Translations under genes and position numbers: made by a program
The notes under the pieces: generated by a model
Seen by the model: only the letters and a program-made list of their open reading frames with translations
Databases searched by the model: none
What the model was told of the DNA's origin: nothing
Source: Verrucomicrobiia bacterium
Lineage (GTDB): Bacteria > Verrucomicrobiota > Verrucomicrobiia > Limisphaerales > UBA8199
Assembly: GCA_035946615.1 (NCBI GenBank)
Contig: DASYZB010000030.1
Location: 1-64,000, forward strand
DNA length: 64,000 nt
Direction of reading: 5' to 3'
Shown here: positions 1 through 8,555 of the stretch, in pieces
Position numbering within the stretch: position 1 is the first letter of the stretch
How the letters are laid out: every line of letters starts with the position of its first letter

Positions 1-715
1 CATGAGACTCAAAAATGGGAAAAAGCCCTGCGGAAGCCGACATTCCCCACCGAAACTTTATCCCCAAGCAACTCGAACCCGTCCCGCCACCCACCCCCGA
101 ACCATTGCCCATGCAGGAGATGCTCAAAATGCAACTCGACTGTCTCCGCCGCCGTTCTGCCCCCGCAGCCCCAGTCACCCCAAACCCGGAACCCGCTCAT
201 TAAACCCGAACCGTCCATCCCGTGTCCTCGCCAAGCGTTTTGGGCTGCGCCAGTCCTCTGGCGCTTTCGCCCCGGCTCTCGGTTGGACCATCGACCCGCC
301 ACATTGCCTGAGCGCGTCTCAAACCCTCAATAACGCAGGCGTCCTCGCCGACCAGTTAACCGGGCGTCTCGCCCGATTTTCAGGGCGGCGGGGCGCCACC
401 CTAACCCGCCCGCCTCCTTACGGAACTTTGTGTCCTTCTTTTTTCCGTGTCCTTCTTTTTCCCTTCTTTTTTCCGTTGCTAAAAAATACCGCCATGCTAT
501 TCACCTCCCCTCAAGAGCAGGGTCGATCCCGGACCGAGCAGCGCCCTCCGGGAAACTTCTGGGAACTGCCCCGGCAGCAGCAGTCAGCGCCATGGGCTGT
601 TGGCCCCATGACAGAAAACGATTCTGCACTATATTTTTGTTCAGGCTGTCTTTGGCGCATGATCGAAGCGGCCCTGCCTCTTACGGCGCTAATGGGTTTT
701 CATTGAGGATTTTTT
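1..715. other. Left-edge region without a convincing gene
   Basis: About 700 bases in which no reading frame looks like a real protein. A 62-codon frame (15-203, +) has a Pro/Glu-rich product and could be a small gene or the tail of something broken, but nothing supports it beyond being open. A perfect 6-bp GC stem with a 3-nt loop at 361-375 is followed by ATTTT and could be a weak terminator for + strand transcription. A pyrimidine-rich tract at about 430-477 contains a short tandem duplication (GTGTCCTTC twice). The promoter of the AsmA-like gene at 716 should lie at the right end of this region, but I cannot point to convincing -35/-10 boxes. Confidence 0.4.
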
Positions 716-3700
716 ATGGCTAATTCAACAGTCACTTCGCCGGCGCCCTCAAGGCGCCATCGCTGGCTCCGGGTTATCGGCTGGATTGTCGCCGTGCTCG
801 TTGTTCTCATAGTGGTCGCCTACTTCGTTGGCACCAGCTCCGCCTTCCTTAAAGCGGTCATCCTGCCCAAGGCAAGCGAGGCCCTGAACGCCAAAATCAC
901 CGTCTCGGATGCGTCTATCAGCCCATTCCATGAAGTCATCCTGCGCAATCTCAAGGTCCAAACCACCGGCACCGAACCGCTCCTGACGGCGCCCGAAGTG
1001 CGCCTGCGCTATAGCCTCATGGACATCATCGGCGGCAACATCAACGTGGATGAAGTGGCCGTCTCCGCCCCTGCCATTGTCCTGGTCCAAAACCCCGACG
1101 GCACCAGCAATCTCGATCCCATCCTCAAGGGGCAAAAGGCGAAACCCGCCCAGCCTGCCCAGCCGTCCAAGCCCTCGAAGCCGCTGCGGCTGGACATCAA
1201 AAAAATCGCCCTCACCGAAGCGACCTTGCGCCAGGTTAAGCTCTATAAGGGTAATTTCAGCGACACGACCGAACTATCGCACCTGACCGTCACGATTGAG
1301 AACGTCAAGAACGGACAAACGGGCAAACTCGCTCTCAATTCTGATCTCAGCATGCGCAACAACCCGCCCCCCCCAGGAACCAACGGCCTTCTCCAGGCCA
1401 ATATCCAGGCCGGATACACTTTCGGGCTGACGCCTGACCTGAAGCCCTCGGCCATCCAGGGCAATGCGCGCGTGCAGGTCTCGCGCGCCGAAGGGGCCCT
1501 GGCCCAGGTCAATGCCCTGGCCACAACACTCGATTGCGATGTCACACCGACGGACATCCGGCACGTCACCCTCACCTTTCAAAAAGCCGACACCCGCCTG
1601 GGCGAACTGCGGGTCAGCGGGCCATTTGATATGCAGAACGTCGAGGGCAAACTCAAAGTGGAGATCATTCATATTGATAAAAACCTCCTGAATCTCGCCG
1701 GTGCTCCCAGCGGTATTGATTTCGGCCCTACCACGATCGATTCGACCAACGAAATCGACCTAGCCAAAGGCGGCTCCGCCATCACCACCGTCGGCCAGTT
1801 GGACCTCAGCCATCTCCAATTGACACGCACCAACGAAACGACTCCTCCGCTCGATCTCCAAGCCAAATATGATGTCAGCGTGGACAAGGCAGCCGGCACG
1901 GCGCTGCTCCGGGCCTTTGACCTGAGCGGCAGTCAAAACGGAAACCAATTCCTCCAAGGCCAATTAACCAGCCCCATGAACTTTAATTGGGGCAGCACAG
2001 CCGGCGGCGTCGGCAACGCCGCACTCAAGGTCACCGTCACCCGCTTTGACCTTGCCAATTGGAAAGTATTCCTCGGCGAGGTCGCCCCGGCCGGGCTGGT
2101 GAATCTCCAACTCGAGTTGAACTCGCATCAGGGCGGCAAACAGCTCGGCTTCGACCTCAATTCCCAAATCGATGACCTCACTGCCGGCTCGGGCAGCAAC
2201 CAGATTTCAGGGGCCACCGTCACCCTCCAGGTTGCCGGCACCGCCACCAATCTCAATCAGTTCAACCTCAGCACCTATAAGTTCCAGGTCTCGCGCCAAA
2301 ACCAGCCGCTCGTCGTCCTCTCCGGCGCCGGCACCTGCGATCAGACGGCCAAAACCGCCGATCTCCAGCTCGATGGCCAGTTCCTGCTCGCCCGCCTTCT
2401 GCAGGCCCTCCCGCGGCCTGACCTCAGCGTCTCGTCCGGTTCCGCTCAAATCAAAGCGCGCCTGACACAGAATCAGTCTGAGCAAAACATTACCGGCAAT
2501 TTTGCGCTCACGGATTTCACGGGCTTGGTCGGCAGCAATTCCTTTAAGAGCTTTGGCGCCACCGCCGACCTCGACGTCACCATGAACACCGAGCAGGTCC
2601 AAATCCGCAAAATCGCCGGCAACATTTCCCAAGCAAACAACCCGGGCGGGGCCTTCAACTTGTCCGGCACTTACGGCCTAAGCAATAAAGTCGCCGCTCT
2701 CAAGGCCACGCTCACCGGCTTTAACCAGAATGGCCTTGGGCCGTTCCTGCAGCCGGCGCTCGCGGATAAGCAGCTCAAGTCCATTGACCTCAACGCGGAC
2801 GCCACCGTGCAGTACGATCCCCAGGCTGCGTCCTCTGTCAAAGCCGGCCTCCAGGTAACCAACCTCGTGGTGTCAGACCCCAAAGGCCAGTTCCCTGCCA
2901 CACCTCTGGCCGCCACGATGCTGCTGGATGGTTCGCTGAACCAAAAGGTGCTCGACCTGCGCCAATGCCAGCTCGGCTTGACTCCAACCGCTCGCGCCAC
3001 AAACCAGGTTGATCTCACCGGTCATATCGATATGTCCCAGACCAATATCACCGGCAACGTCAAATTGGCCGCCGATTCCCTCGATTTCACCAGTTACTAT
3101 GACCTCTTCGCGGGTCCATCCAAGACCGCTCCTCCTGCCCAGGCGGCCCCCTCCCCCTCACAACCCGCGTCGGCCCCGTCCGCTCCCGCAGGCCCTGAAA
3201 CCGAGGCCCCGGCCAAACAATTCCCTCTAAGCAATTTCACCGCCGAGGCCTCCATTCACCACCTCTATTTGCATGAAGTCGATATCGCCGATTTCCTGGC
3301 GACGGCCAAAATCGATGGCGGCCACGTCATTCTCGACCCATTCAAACTCTCGCTCAATGGCGCCCCCGTGAACTCGGTCATTAACCTCGACCTGGGTATC
3401 CCAGGCTATAAATACGACCTTTCCTTTAGCGCCCAAGGCGTCCCTCTGGCGCCGCTGGTTGACTCGTTTCAACCCGACCGCAAAGGCCAGATCGGCGGCG
3501 CCATGGTTGCGCAGGCAAAAATTAACGGCGCAGGCACTACCGGGGCCAGCCTTCAGAAGAATCTGGCCGGTCAGTTTGATGTCGCCTCCACCAACCTCAA
3601 CCTCTCCGTCATCAATATCCGAAGCCCCATCCTTAAGACCATCATCAACGTCGTCGCTGTCCTGCCCGAACTCGTGCGGAATCCGGCTTCAAGCCTCGGC

Positions 3701-4270
3701 AGCGTCCTTGGAGCCGTCATGCCTGGTCAGGGGGCGGGCAAAACCGGCAGCTTATCCGATGAACTGCAGAAATCTCCGATCGACCAAATCATTGCGCGGG
3801 GCACAATCGGGAGCGGCACAGTGAACCTGCAGGAGGCCCTCATTCAAAGCGCGGCCTTCCAAGCCCAGGCCGAGGGCACGGTCGCCCTTGCTGCGGTCCT
3901 GACCAATTCCGCCATTCAAATCCCCGTCTCGGTCTCCCTGAGCCGTTCCATCGCTGACCGCGTGAACCTCACGCCTGCCAACGCCGACACCAATGTCGCC
4001 TATGTTAAGTTGCCCCAGTTTCTCACTCTCACCGGCACTGTTGGCCAACCCAAAGAGAATATTAACAAGCTGGCGCTGGCCGGCACCGTCTTTAAGGGCA
4101 TCAGCGGCATAGTGCCGGGTGGGACCGCGAGCGATGTTCTGCGGGGTTTGGGCGGCCTGCTCGGAGGGAACACCACTGCCGGCACGAATGCCCCACAGAA
4201 CACAGCCACCAACGCCCCGGGCCAATCTATTAACAATCTCCTCCATGGAATTTTCGGGCCGAAAAAATAG
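716..4270 (+). CDS. AsmA-like envelope protein (DUF748/AsmA superfamily)
   Basis: A 1184-residue protein with a positively charged N-terminus, one membrane anchor (about residues 18-40) and then a very long beta-rich periplasmic region. The first 100 residues after the anchor have the AsmA-type pattern: a post-membrane stretch with 'KITVSDASISPFHEVILRNL', then VDEVAVSAPAIVLVQNPDG. A Pro/Ala linker lies near residues 800-825, and an AsmA_2-like C-terminal block follows. AsmA-like proteins bridge the envelope and are implicated in phospholipid transport to the outer membrane. That role is inferred here. The start is supported by GAGG 8 bases upstream of ATG. The last 35 residues are low-complexity Gly/Asn/Thr. 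Size and fold class are clear, but the exact subfamily is not. Confidence 0.8.
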   Translation: MANSTVTSPAPSRRHRWLRVIGWIVAVLVVLIVVAYFVGTSSAFLKAVILPKASEALNAKITVSDASISPFHEVILRNLKVQTTGTEPLLTAPEVRLRYSLMDIIGGNINVDEVAVSAPAIVLVQNPDGTSNLDPILKGQKAKPAQPAQPSKPSKPLRLDIKKIALTEATLRQVKLYKGNFSDTTELSHLTVTIENVKNGQTGKLALNSDLSMRNNPPPPGTNGLLQANIQAGYTFGLTPDLKPSAIQGNARVQVSRAEGALAQVNALATTLDCDVTPTDIRHVTLTFQKADTRLGELRVSGPFDMQNVEGKLKVEIIHIDKNLLNLAGAPSGIDFGPTTIDSTNEIDLAKGGSAITTVGQLDLSHLQLTRTNETTPPLDLQAKYDVSVDKAAGTALLRAFDLSGSQNGNQFLQGQLTSPMNFNWGSTAGGVGNAALKVTVTRFDLANWKVFLGEVAPAGLVNLQLELNSHQGGKQLGFDLNSQIDDLTAGSGSNQISGATVTLQVAGTATNLNQFNLSTYKFQVSRQNQPLVVLSGAGTCDQTAKTADLQLDGQFLLARLLQALPRPDLSVSSGSAQIKARLTQNQSEQNITGNFALTDFTGLVGSNSFKSFGATADLDVTMNTEQVQIRKIAGNISQANNPGGAFNLSGTYGLSNKVAALKATLTGFNQNGLGPFLQPALADKQLKSIDLNADATVQYDPQAASSVKAGLQVTNLVVSDPKGQFPATPLAATMLLDGSLNQKVLDLRQCQLGLTPTARATNQVDLTGHIDMSQTNITGNVKLAADSLDFTSYYDLFAGPSKTAPPAQAAPSPSQPASAPSAPAGPETEAPAKQFPLSNFTAEASIHHLYLHEVDIADFLATAKIDGGHVILDPFKLSLNGAPVNSVINLDLGIPGYKYDLSFSAQGVPLAPLVDSFQPDRKGQIGGAMVAQAKINGAGTTGASLQKNLAGQFDVASTNLNLSVINIRSPILKTIINVVAVLPELVRNPASSLGSVLGAVMPGQGAGKTGSLSDELQKSPIDQIIARGTIGSGTVNLQEALIQSAAFQAQAEGTVALAAVLTNSAIQIPVSVSLSRSIADRVNLTPANADTNVAYVKLPQFLTLTGTVGQPKENINKLALAGTVFKGISGIVPGGTASDVLRGLGGLLGGNTTAGTNAPQNTATNAPGQSINNLLHGIFGPKK

Positions 4271-4313
4271 GACCTTGGAGGGCCGCGTTCCACGACTTTC
4301 TCCCTCTGGCTCT

Positions 4314-4338
4314 CCCTCTCCCCTTGGAGGGGAGAGGG
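4314..4338. terminator. Perfect 11-bp hairpin between AsmA-like gene and M20 peptidase
   Basis: CCCTCTCCCCT and its exact reverse complement are separated by a 3-nt TGG loop. The hairpin lies 44 bases after the AsmA-like stop codon. No T-tract follows, so it may be a dispersed palindromic repeat acting as a transcript end or stabiliser, not a classical intrinsic terminator. Confidence 0.45.
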
Positions 4339-4398
4339 CCGGAGGCGAGGGTCCTTCTCTGTGTAGCCCATCCTAGTCCCCCAGAATAATATCCGCCT

Positions 4399-5781
4399 AT
4401 GCAAGCCGTCCTCGAGTACCTCAAACAAAACCAGGCCCGTTTCATCTCGGAACTCACTGAGTACGTTCGCTTCCCCAGCGTCTCCGCTCAACCGCAGCAT
4501 CAGCCCGATATGCAGGCCTGCGGCGAATGGCTGGTAAAACACTGCCAGGCCATTGGCCTCGACGCCCGCCTCTGCCCCACATCAGGCCACCCCGTTGTTC
4601 TGGCTTCCACTCCTCCGGCCAAAGCCCCTGGCAAACACCGCCCGCGTTTCCTGGTCTATGGCCATTACGATGTCCAGCCACCCGAGCCGTTTGAGCTCTG
4701 GAAATCGCCTCCGTTCGAAGCCCGCATCGAAAACGGCTCCCTCTTCGCTCGAGGCGCCTGTGACAACAAAGGCCAGAACCTCGCTCATCTCAAAGCGGTC
4801 GAGGCCTACCTCAAAACCGGCACTGAACTGCCCTGCGACATCACATTCGTCATCGAGGGCGAAGAGGAAGTCGGCAGCCCCAGCCTGGCGCCGTTTCTCA
4901 AAGAACATCGGACCAGCCTGGCCTGCGAGGCCATTGTCATCTCGGATACCGGCATCCCCAGCCCCAAGCATCCGGCCCTCACTTACGCCTTGCGCGGCAT
5001 CTGCGCCTTCGAGGTCATCGTCCACGGCCCCGCGCGCGACCTCCACTCCGGCATCTTTGGCGGCACAGTCGATAATCCTGCCATGGCTTTGTCCCAGCTT
5101 TTGGCTAAACTCCGCGATAAAAATGGCCGTGTCGCGATTCCCGGCTTCTACGATGATGTGCGTCCCCTTTCAGCTTACGAACGGAAAGAGCTCAAACGCC
5201 TTCCGTTCAAAGAGAGCCAATACCGCAAGCTCCTGGGCGTGCCCAAGCTCTTTGGCGAGCGCGGCTACACTCCCACCGAACAACGCTCGGCCCGGCCCAC
5301 GCTCGAAATCAATGGCCTGACCAGCGGTTACCAGGGCGAGGGAAGCAAAACGATCATCCCCTCCTGGGCTCGCGCCAAAATCACCACCCGCCTGGTCCCC
5401 GATCAGCGACCAGAGCGCATCAATAAACTCCTGCGACAGCATCTCAAAAAACTCTGCCCGCCCACCGTCCGCATCGAAATCCGCTCAGGCCACGGCGCGG
5501 TCCCTTACATGGTTTCCCCATCGAGTCCCCAGGCCCAGGCCGCTCTGCGCGCCTTGCGCGCCGCCTTCGGCCATGAACCCGTCCTGATGCGCGAAGGCGG
5601 CTCGATCCCAATCGTCAACGAATTCAAACAAATCCTCCGCGCCGACGCCCTCATGATGGGGTTGGCCTTGCCGGACGATAACGCCCATTCCCCCAACGAG
5701 AAGTTCAGCCTCGAATGCTTCGCCAAAGGCCAGGCCATGGGGGCCCATCTTTGGCAGGAATTGGCAAGGACTGAAGCGTAA
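4399..5781 (+). CDS. M20 family dipeptidase / metallopeptidase
   Basis: A 460-residue cytoplasmic zinc-dependent exopeptidase of the M20 family (ArgE/DapE/CPG2 fold), most like the M20 dipeptidase group that cleaves dipeptides. Metal-ligand signatures are visible in order: GHYDVQ (His89, Asp91), RGACDNKGQ (Asp122), and the catalytic/ligand acidic run EGEEEVGS (about 153-160). The lid-domain histidine is in 'RDLHSGIFGG' and the C-terminal metal histidine in 'DNAHSPNEKF'. Length fits the family (about 450-470). It starts at the first ATG after the hairpin, with no strong Shine-Dalgarno sequence. It lies 128 bases after the AsmA-like gene and is not obviously linked to it. Substrate cannot be read from sequence. 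Confidence 0.92.
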   Translation: MQAVLEYLKQNQARFISELTEYVRFPSVSAQPQHQPDMQACGEWLVKHCQAIGLDARLCPTSGHPVVLASTPPAKAPGKHRPRFLVYGHYDVQPPEPFELWKSPPFEARIENGSLFARGACDNKGQNLAHLKAVEAYLKTGTELPCDITFVIEGEEEVGSPSLAPFLKEHRTSLACEAIVISDTGIPSPKHPALTYALRGICAFEVIVHGPARDLHSGIFGGTVDNPAMALSQLLAKLRDKNGRVAIPGFYDDVRPLSAYERKELKRLPFKESQYRKLLGVPKLFGERGYTPTEQRSARPTLEINGLTSGYQGEGSKTIIPSWARAKITTRLVPDQRPERINKLLRQHLKKLCPPTVRIEIRSGHGAVPYMVSPSSPQAQAALRALRAAFGHEPVLMREGGSIPIVNEFKQILRADALMMGLALPDDNAHSPNEKFSLECFAKGQAMGAHLWQELARTEA

Positions 5782-5908
5782 ACGTCCAGGATTTTGAGCC
5801 CGGTCACCCCGCTCATGGCGGACCAAGCGACTTAGTTAGTCAGGTAAAGACGTTGTTGGATGTGAGAATAGCCGGCAAGCCGTTGGGGAAACTGCATCAT
5901 TCCCCGCC

Positions 5909-7336
5909 TCAACACACTTGCGCCACCTCGGCGCCCACCAACTTGCCCAGCTTCTCAATCCTGGAGGCGATGTGACTGACCCCAACGGCGCAGTGATGGG
6001 CTGGGCCCTGGGCGTTCCAGGCCTTTACGAACTCCCTCGCCCCAATGCTAAACCGGTAGCGGCTGTTGGTATTCCCAATTTCCAAAATCGGGCCGGGAAC
6101 CGACTCGCCCTCCGCGACGAGCAGTTTCAATTTCCCACCCGGCGTTTCGGCAACCGAAAGACAGGTCACCGGCCCGTGTTTTACACACATCTCGACCGAC
6201 AAGCCCCTGCCGACTTTGCCGTGATATACTTTGAGCGGGCGCACCTTGGTTTTGCCCTGGCCAATGGCGATATGGGCGGGTCCGTCGTGGCCCATGAGCA
6301 CGACATCGTCCTTGAAATCCATAGCATAATATTCAGTAAACGAACCGCCGCTGCCGAAGGCATCCATTATTTTCATGGCCTGAGCGTTCTTTACCTCGTA
6401 CTCACCGGCTACAGGAATCCCGCGGGCGGTCAGGAGCGAATTTCCAAGGATGATAGAGCTGATGGCCTCTTCGTTTTCCGCGTTGCCGGCGCCCATGTAA
6501 TAATAGGCCAGCGAACCGAGTTCGTGCTCTTTGACCAGGCGGTCGAGCGCCACGGAGGTTCGCGCCGCGCGTTCCAACTCGGCGCGTGAGCAATCGCGCT
6601 GAACGTCAAAAGCCCTCTTGAACTTGGCGACGCGTTCCTTGATTTGGGCGCTGGAAACCCCGCGGCGCAAAGCGGCCAGTTCGTCCACTTCAATCATCTC
6701 GATGTGGCCGCCCAAGACGGCGCATTGCAGGGTCGTATCGGAATAAATGTCGAGCATGCCGCCGTAATAGTGGCCCATCAAACCAAGGCGATTATGGGAC
6801 ATCGTGTGCGCCACGCGCGCGGCGTCGATCCACGCATCGACCTCGCCCCAGCAAACCGGATCGTTATCGAGCATCCCTGTGACTTGATGAAAAGCAATTC
6901 GTGCCCGGCTGAAGACGTTGGCGATTTCCGGGACGGGACAAGCGCCGCAAAAGGCCAGCCACTCGCCTGTCATCGCCGTGCGGTCTTGCATGCGGTTAAC
7001 GGATGCGTAATCGATTGCGGCCCCGGGCGAGAGGTTCAGGATAATCACCGGGACTTTGGCCCGTTGCACGACAGGCAAAACGGTCGAGGACAGCGCGTAA
7101 GTGGTGGCGTAGAGGAAAACCAAATCCACATCAGCCGCCCGCATTGTGTGTCCGGCTTCCAGGGCTTTCTTGGGGTTGTCCACCAGGCCGAGATTCACAA
7201 CCTTGATGCCGGGGCGCTGCAATTTCTTCTCGACAGCGCGGACATAGCCCTCCAGGCGAGGCTTGAGACCTTTGAATTGCGGCCAATAGGTATCAAGGCC
7301 AATCCCGAAAAGCCCAACGCGAAGCGGATAGTTCAT
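5909..7336 (-). CDS. L-fucose/L-arabinose isomerase-family protein
   Basis: A 475-residue protein resembling the fucose/arabinose isomerase superfamily. It has an N-terminal Rossmann-like domain ('RVGLFGIGLDTYWPQF', 'ADVDLVFLYATTYALSS'), a middle domain with 'GLMGHYYGGMLDIYSD', and a C-terminal domain with 'VLMGHDGPAHIAIGQG'. Such enzymes interconvert aldoses and ketoses using a divalent metal. The sugar here cannot be deduced. The start at 7336 is chosen because its ATG overlaps the TGA of the upstream RhaT-type gene (ATGA, 7333-7336). The frame is open 42 codons further upstream, but that part lies inside rhaT. Coupling to a rhamnose-type symporter suggests import followed by isomerisation of a deoxysugar or pentose. 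Confidence 0.85.
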   Translation of the reverse strand: MNYPLRVGLFGIGLDTYWPQFKGLKPRLEGYVRAVEKKLQRPGIKVVNLGLVDNPKKALEAGHTMRAADVDLVFLYATTYALSSTVLPVVQRAKVPVIILNLSPGAAIDYASVNRMQDRTAMTGEWLAFCGACPVPEIANVFSRARIAFHQVTGMLDNDPVCWGEVDAWIDAARVAHTMSHNRLGLMGHYYGGMLDIYSDTTLQCAVLGGHIEMIEVDELAALRRGVSSAQIKERVAKFKRAFDVQRDCSRAELERAARTSVALDRLVKEHELGSLAYYYMGAGNAENEEAISSIILGNSLLTARGIPVAGEYEVKNAQAMKIMDAFGSGGSFTEYYAMDFKDDVVLMGHDGPAHIAIGQGKTKVRPLKVYHGKVGRGLSVEMCVKHGPVTCLSVAETPGGKLKLLVAEGESVPGPILEIGNTNSRYRFSIGAREFVKAWNAQGPAHHCAVGVSHIASRIEKLGKLVGAEVAQVC

Positions 7337-8508
7337 TTGCCTTTCAGATACGTCCCGTAGCCAATCACGACCGTTGAAAGGATCAGGGTCAGGATGCCAC
7401 CGCCGATTAGCAGGTGGGCCTTGTTGCTCGACCCCTTCCATTCGTGGAGAATCCAGCCCCACATCGTGCTGAAAATAATGATGCTGGCCATGTGCAGTGT
7501 CCAGGAAGCAAAACTGAACTTGCCCATCTGGGTCTCGCCCATGGTGTAAAAGAAAAACTGGAAATACCAGCAGGTCCCCGCCAAAGCCGAAAGGAGGTAA
7601 TTGCTCAACATGGGAATCTTCAGAGCAGTGACATTTGCTTCCACAGCCGTCAGCAGAGCAGTCCGTTCGCTGCCGATATGTTCGCCGGCCCTCGGTGCGC
7701 CCTGATGCGCCGGTTCACGAACATGCAGGGCCAGATACTGGTAGCCGGTGCGGTTCTTGATGTTGAGCAGCAGGCACCAAATGAAATTGGTCGTGAACCC
7801 GCCGCCGAGCACGACGCAGAGTTTGGGCAGACCGGTCCACAACGTCGAAGTGCCGGCCTGGGCGGCGGCCGCACCGATGGGATTGCCGGCTGTGAGCGCG
7901 AATGAAAAGCACGCGCTCATGATGCCTGAGAATGTCGCGACCAGGATGCCTTTGCGGAAATTGAATTCTGCGATAGCCTTTTTCTTTTGCGCCTCGGGCA
8001 TTTCTCTTTCCTTGGTCAACCCGGCCAAAGCCGCGATAGCGATGCCGAGCAGGCACACCGCCACGCCCGCCAGCGTGACCTGGCCCGCTGTCGAGCGGGC
8101 GATCTCGCCGATGCTGGAACCGACTGGCAGGGCCGGTTTGAATTGCTTGAAGATCGGCGGGACCAGAGTTCCGAATGCCGCGCAGTAACCCAGCGCCACA
8201 CCCATCCCTAGCGACATGCCCAGGTAGCGCACCGCCAGACCGAACGTGAGCCCGCCAAAGCCCCACAGCGCGCCAAAAAAGTAGGTCCACCAAAGCGTGC
8301 CGAAAGACTGTTGCTTCAGAACACCCAAAAGGTCGTGTGTCAAAAAAGACGCCAGCAGCCACGGGCAAATAATCCATGAAAAAAACCCGCCTGCCAGCCA
8401 GTAGGTTTCCCACGACCATTTCTTCACACCCCGGTATGGCACATAAAAACTGCCGGAAGCCAATCCGCCGAGCCAATGGAAGAAGACGCCAAGAAAGGGA
8501 TTTCCCAT
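7333..8508 (-). CDS. rhaT: RhaT-family sugar/proton symporter
   Basis: A 391-residue integral membrane protein with about ten hydrophobic segments. The N-terminus closely follows the L-rhamnose-proton symporter pattern: 'VPYRGVKKWSWETYWLAGG', 'IICPWLLA', 'FGALWGFGGLTFGLAVRYLG', and later 'CWYFQFFFYTMGETQMGKFSFASW' in shortened form. E. coli RhaT is about 344 residues. This protein is longer, mainly through a hydrophilic insert around residues 250-290. It probably imports L-rhamnose or a related sugar. It is translationally coupled to the isomerase-like gene downstream. No regulator of the rhaS/rhaR type is present in the window. Confidence 0.88.
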   Translation of the reverse strand: MGNPFLGVFFHWLGGLASGSFYVPYRGVKKWSWETYWLAGGFFSWIICPWLLASFLTHDLLGVLKQQSFGTLWWTYFFGALWGFGGLTFGLAVRYLGMSLGMGVALGYCAAFGTLVPPIFKQFKPALPVGSSIGEIARSTAGQVTLAGVAVCLLGIAIAALAGLTKEREMPEAQKKKAIAEFNFRKGILVATFSGIMSACFSFALTAGNPIGAAAAQAGTSTLWTGLPKLCVVLGGGFTTNFIWCLLLNIKNRTGYQYLALHVREPAHQGAPRAGEHIGSERTALLTAVEANVTALKIPMLSNYLLSALAGTCWYFQFFFYTMGETQMGKFSFASWTLHMASIIIFSTMWGWILHEWKGSSNKAHLLIGGGILTLILSTVVIGYGTYLKGK

Positions 8509-8555
8509 AGGGTCAAAAGCGAATCAAACTGTTGCAAAGGTTCAATGGCCGTGAA

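Noticed and set aside
2-706. 234-codon open frame at the left edge
   Set aside because: Pro/Arg/Ser-rich composition, low-complexity pyrimidine tract and no motif. Not convincing as a gene.
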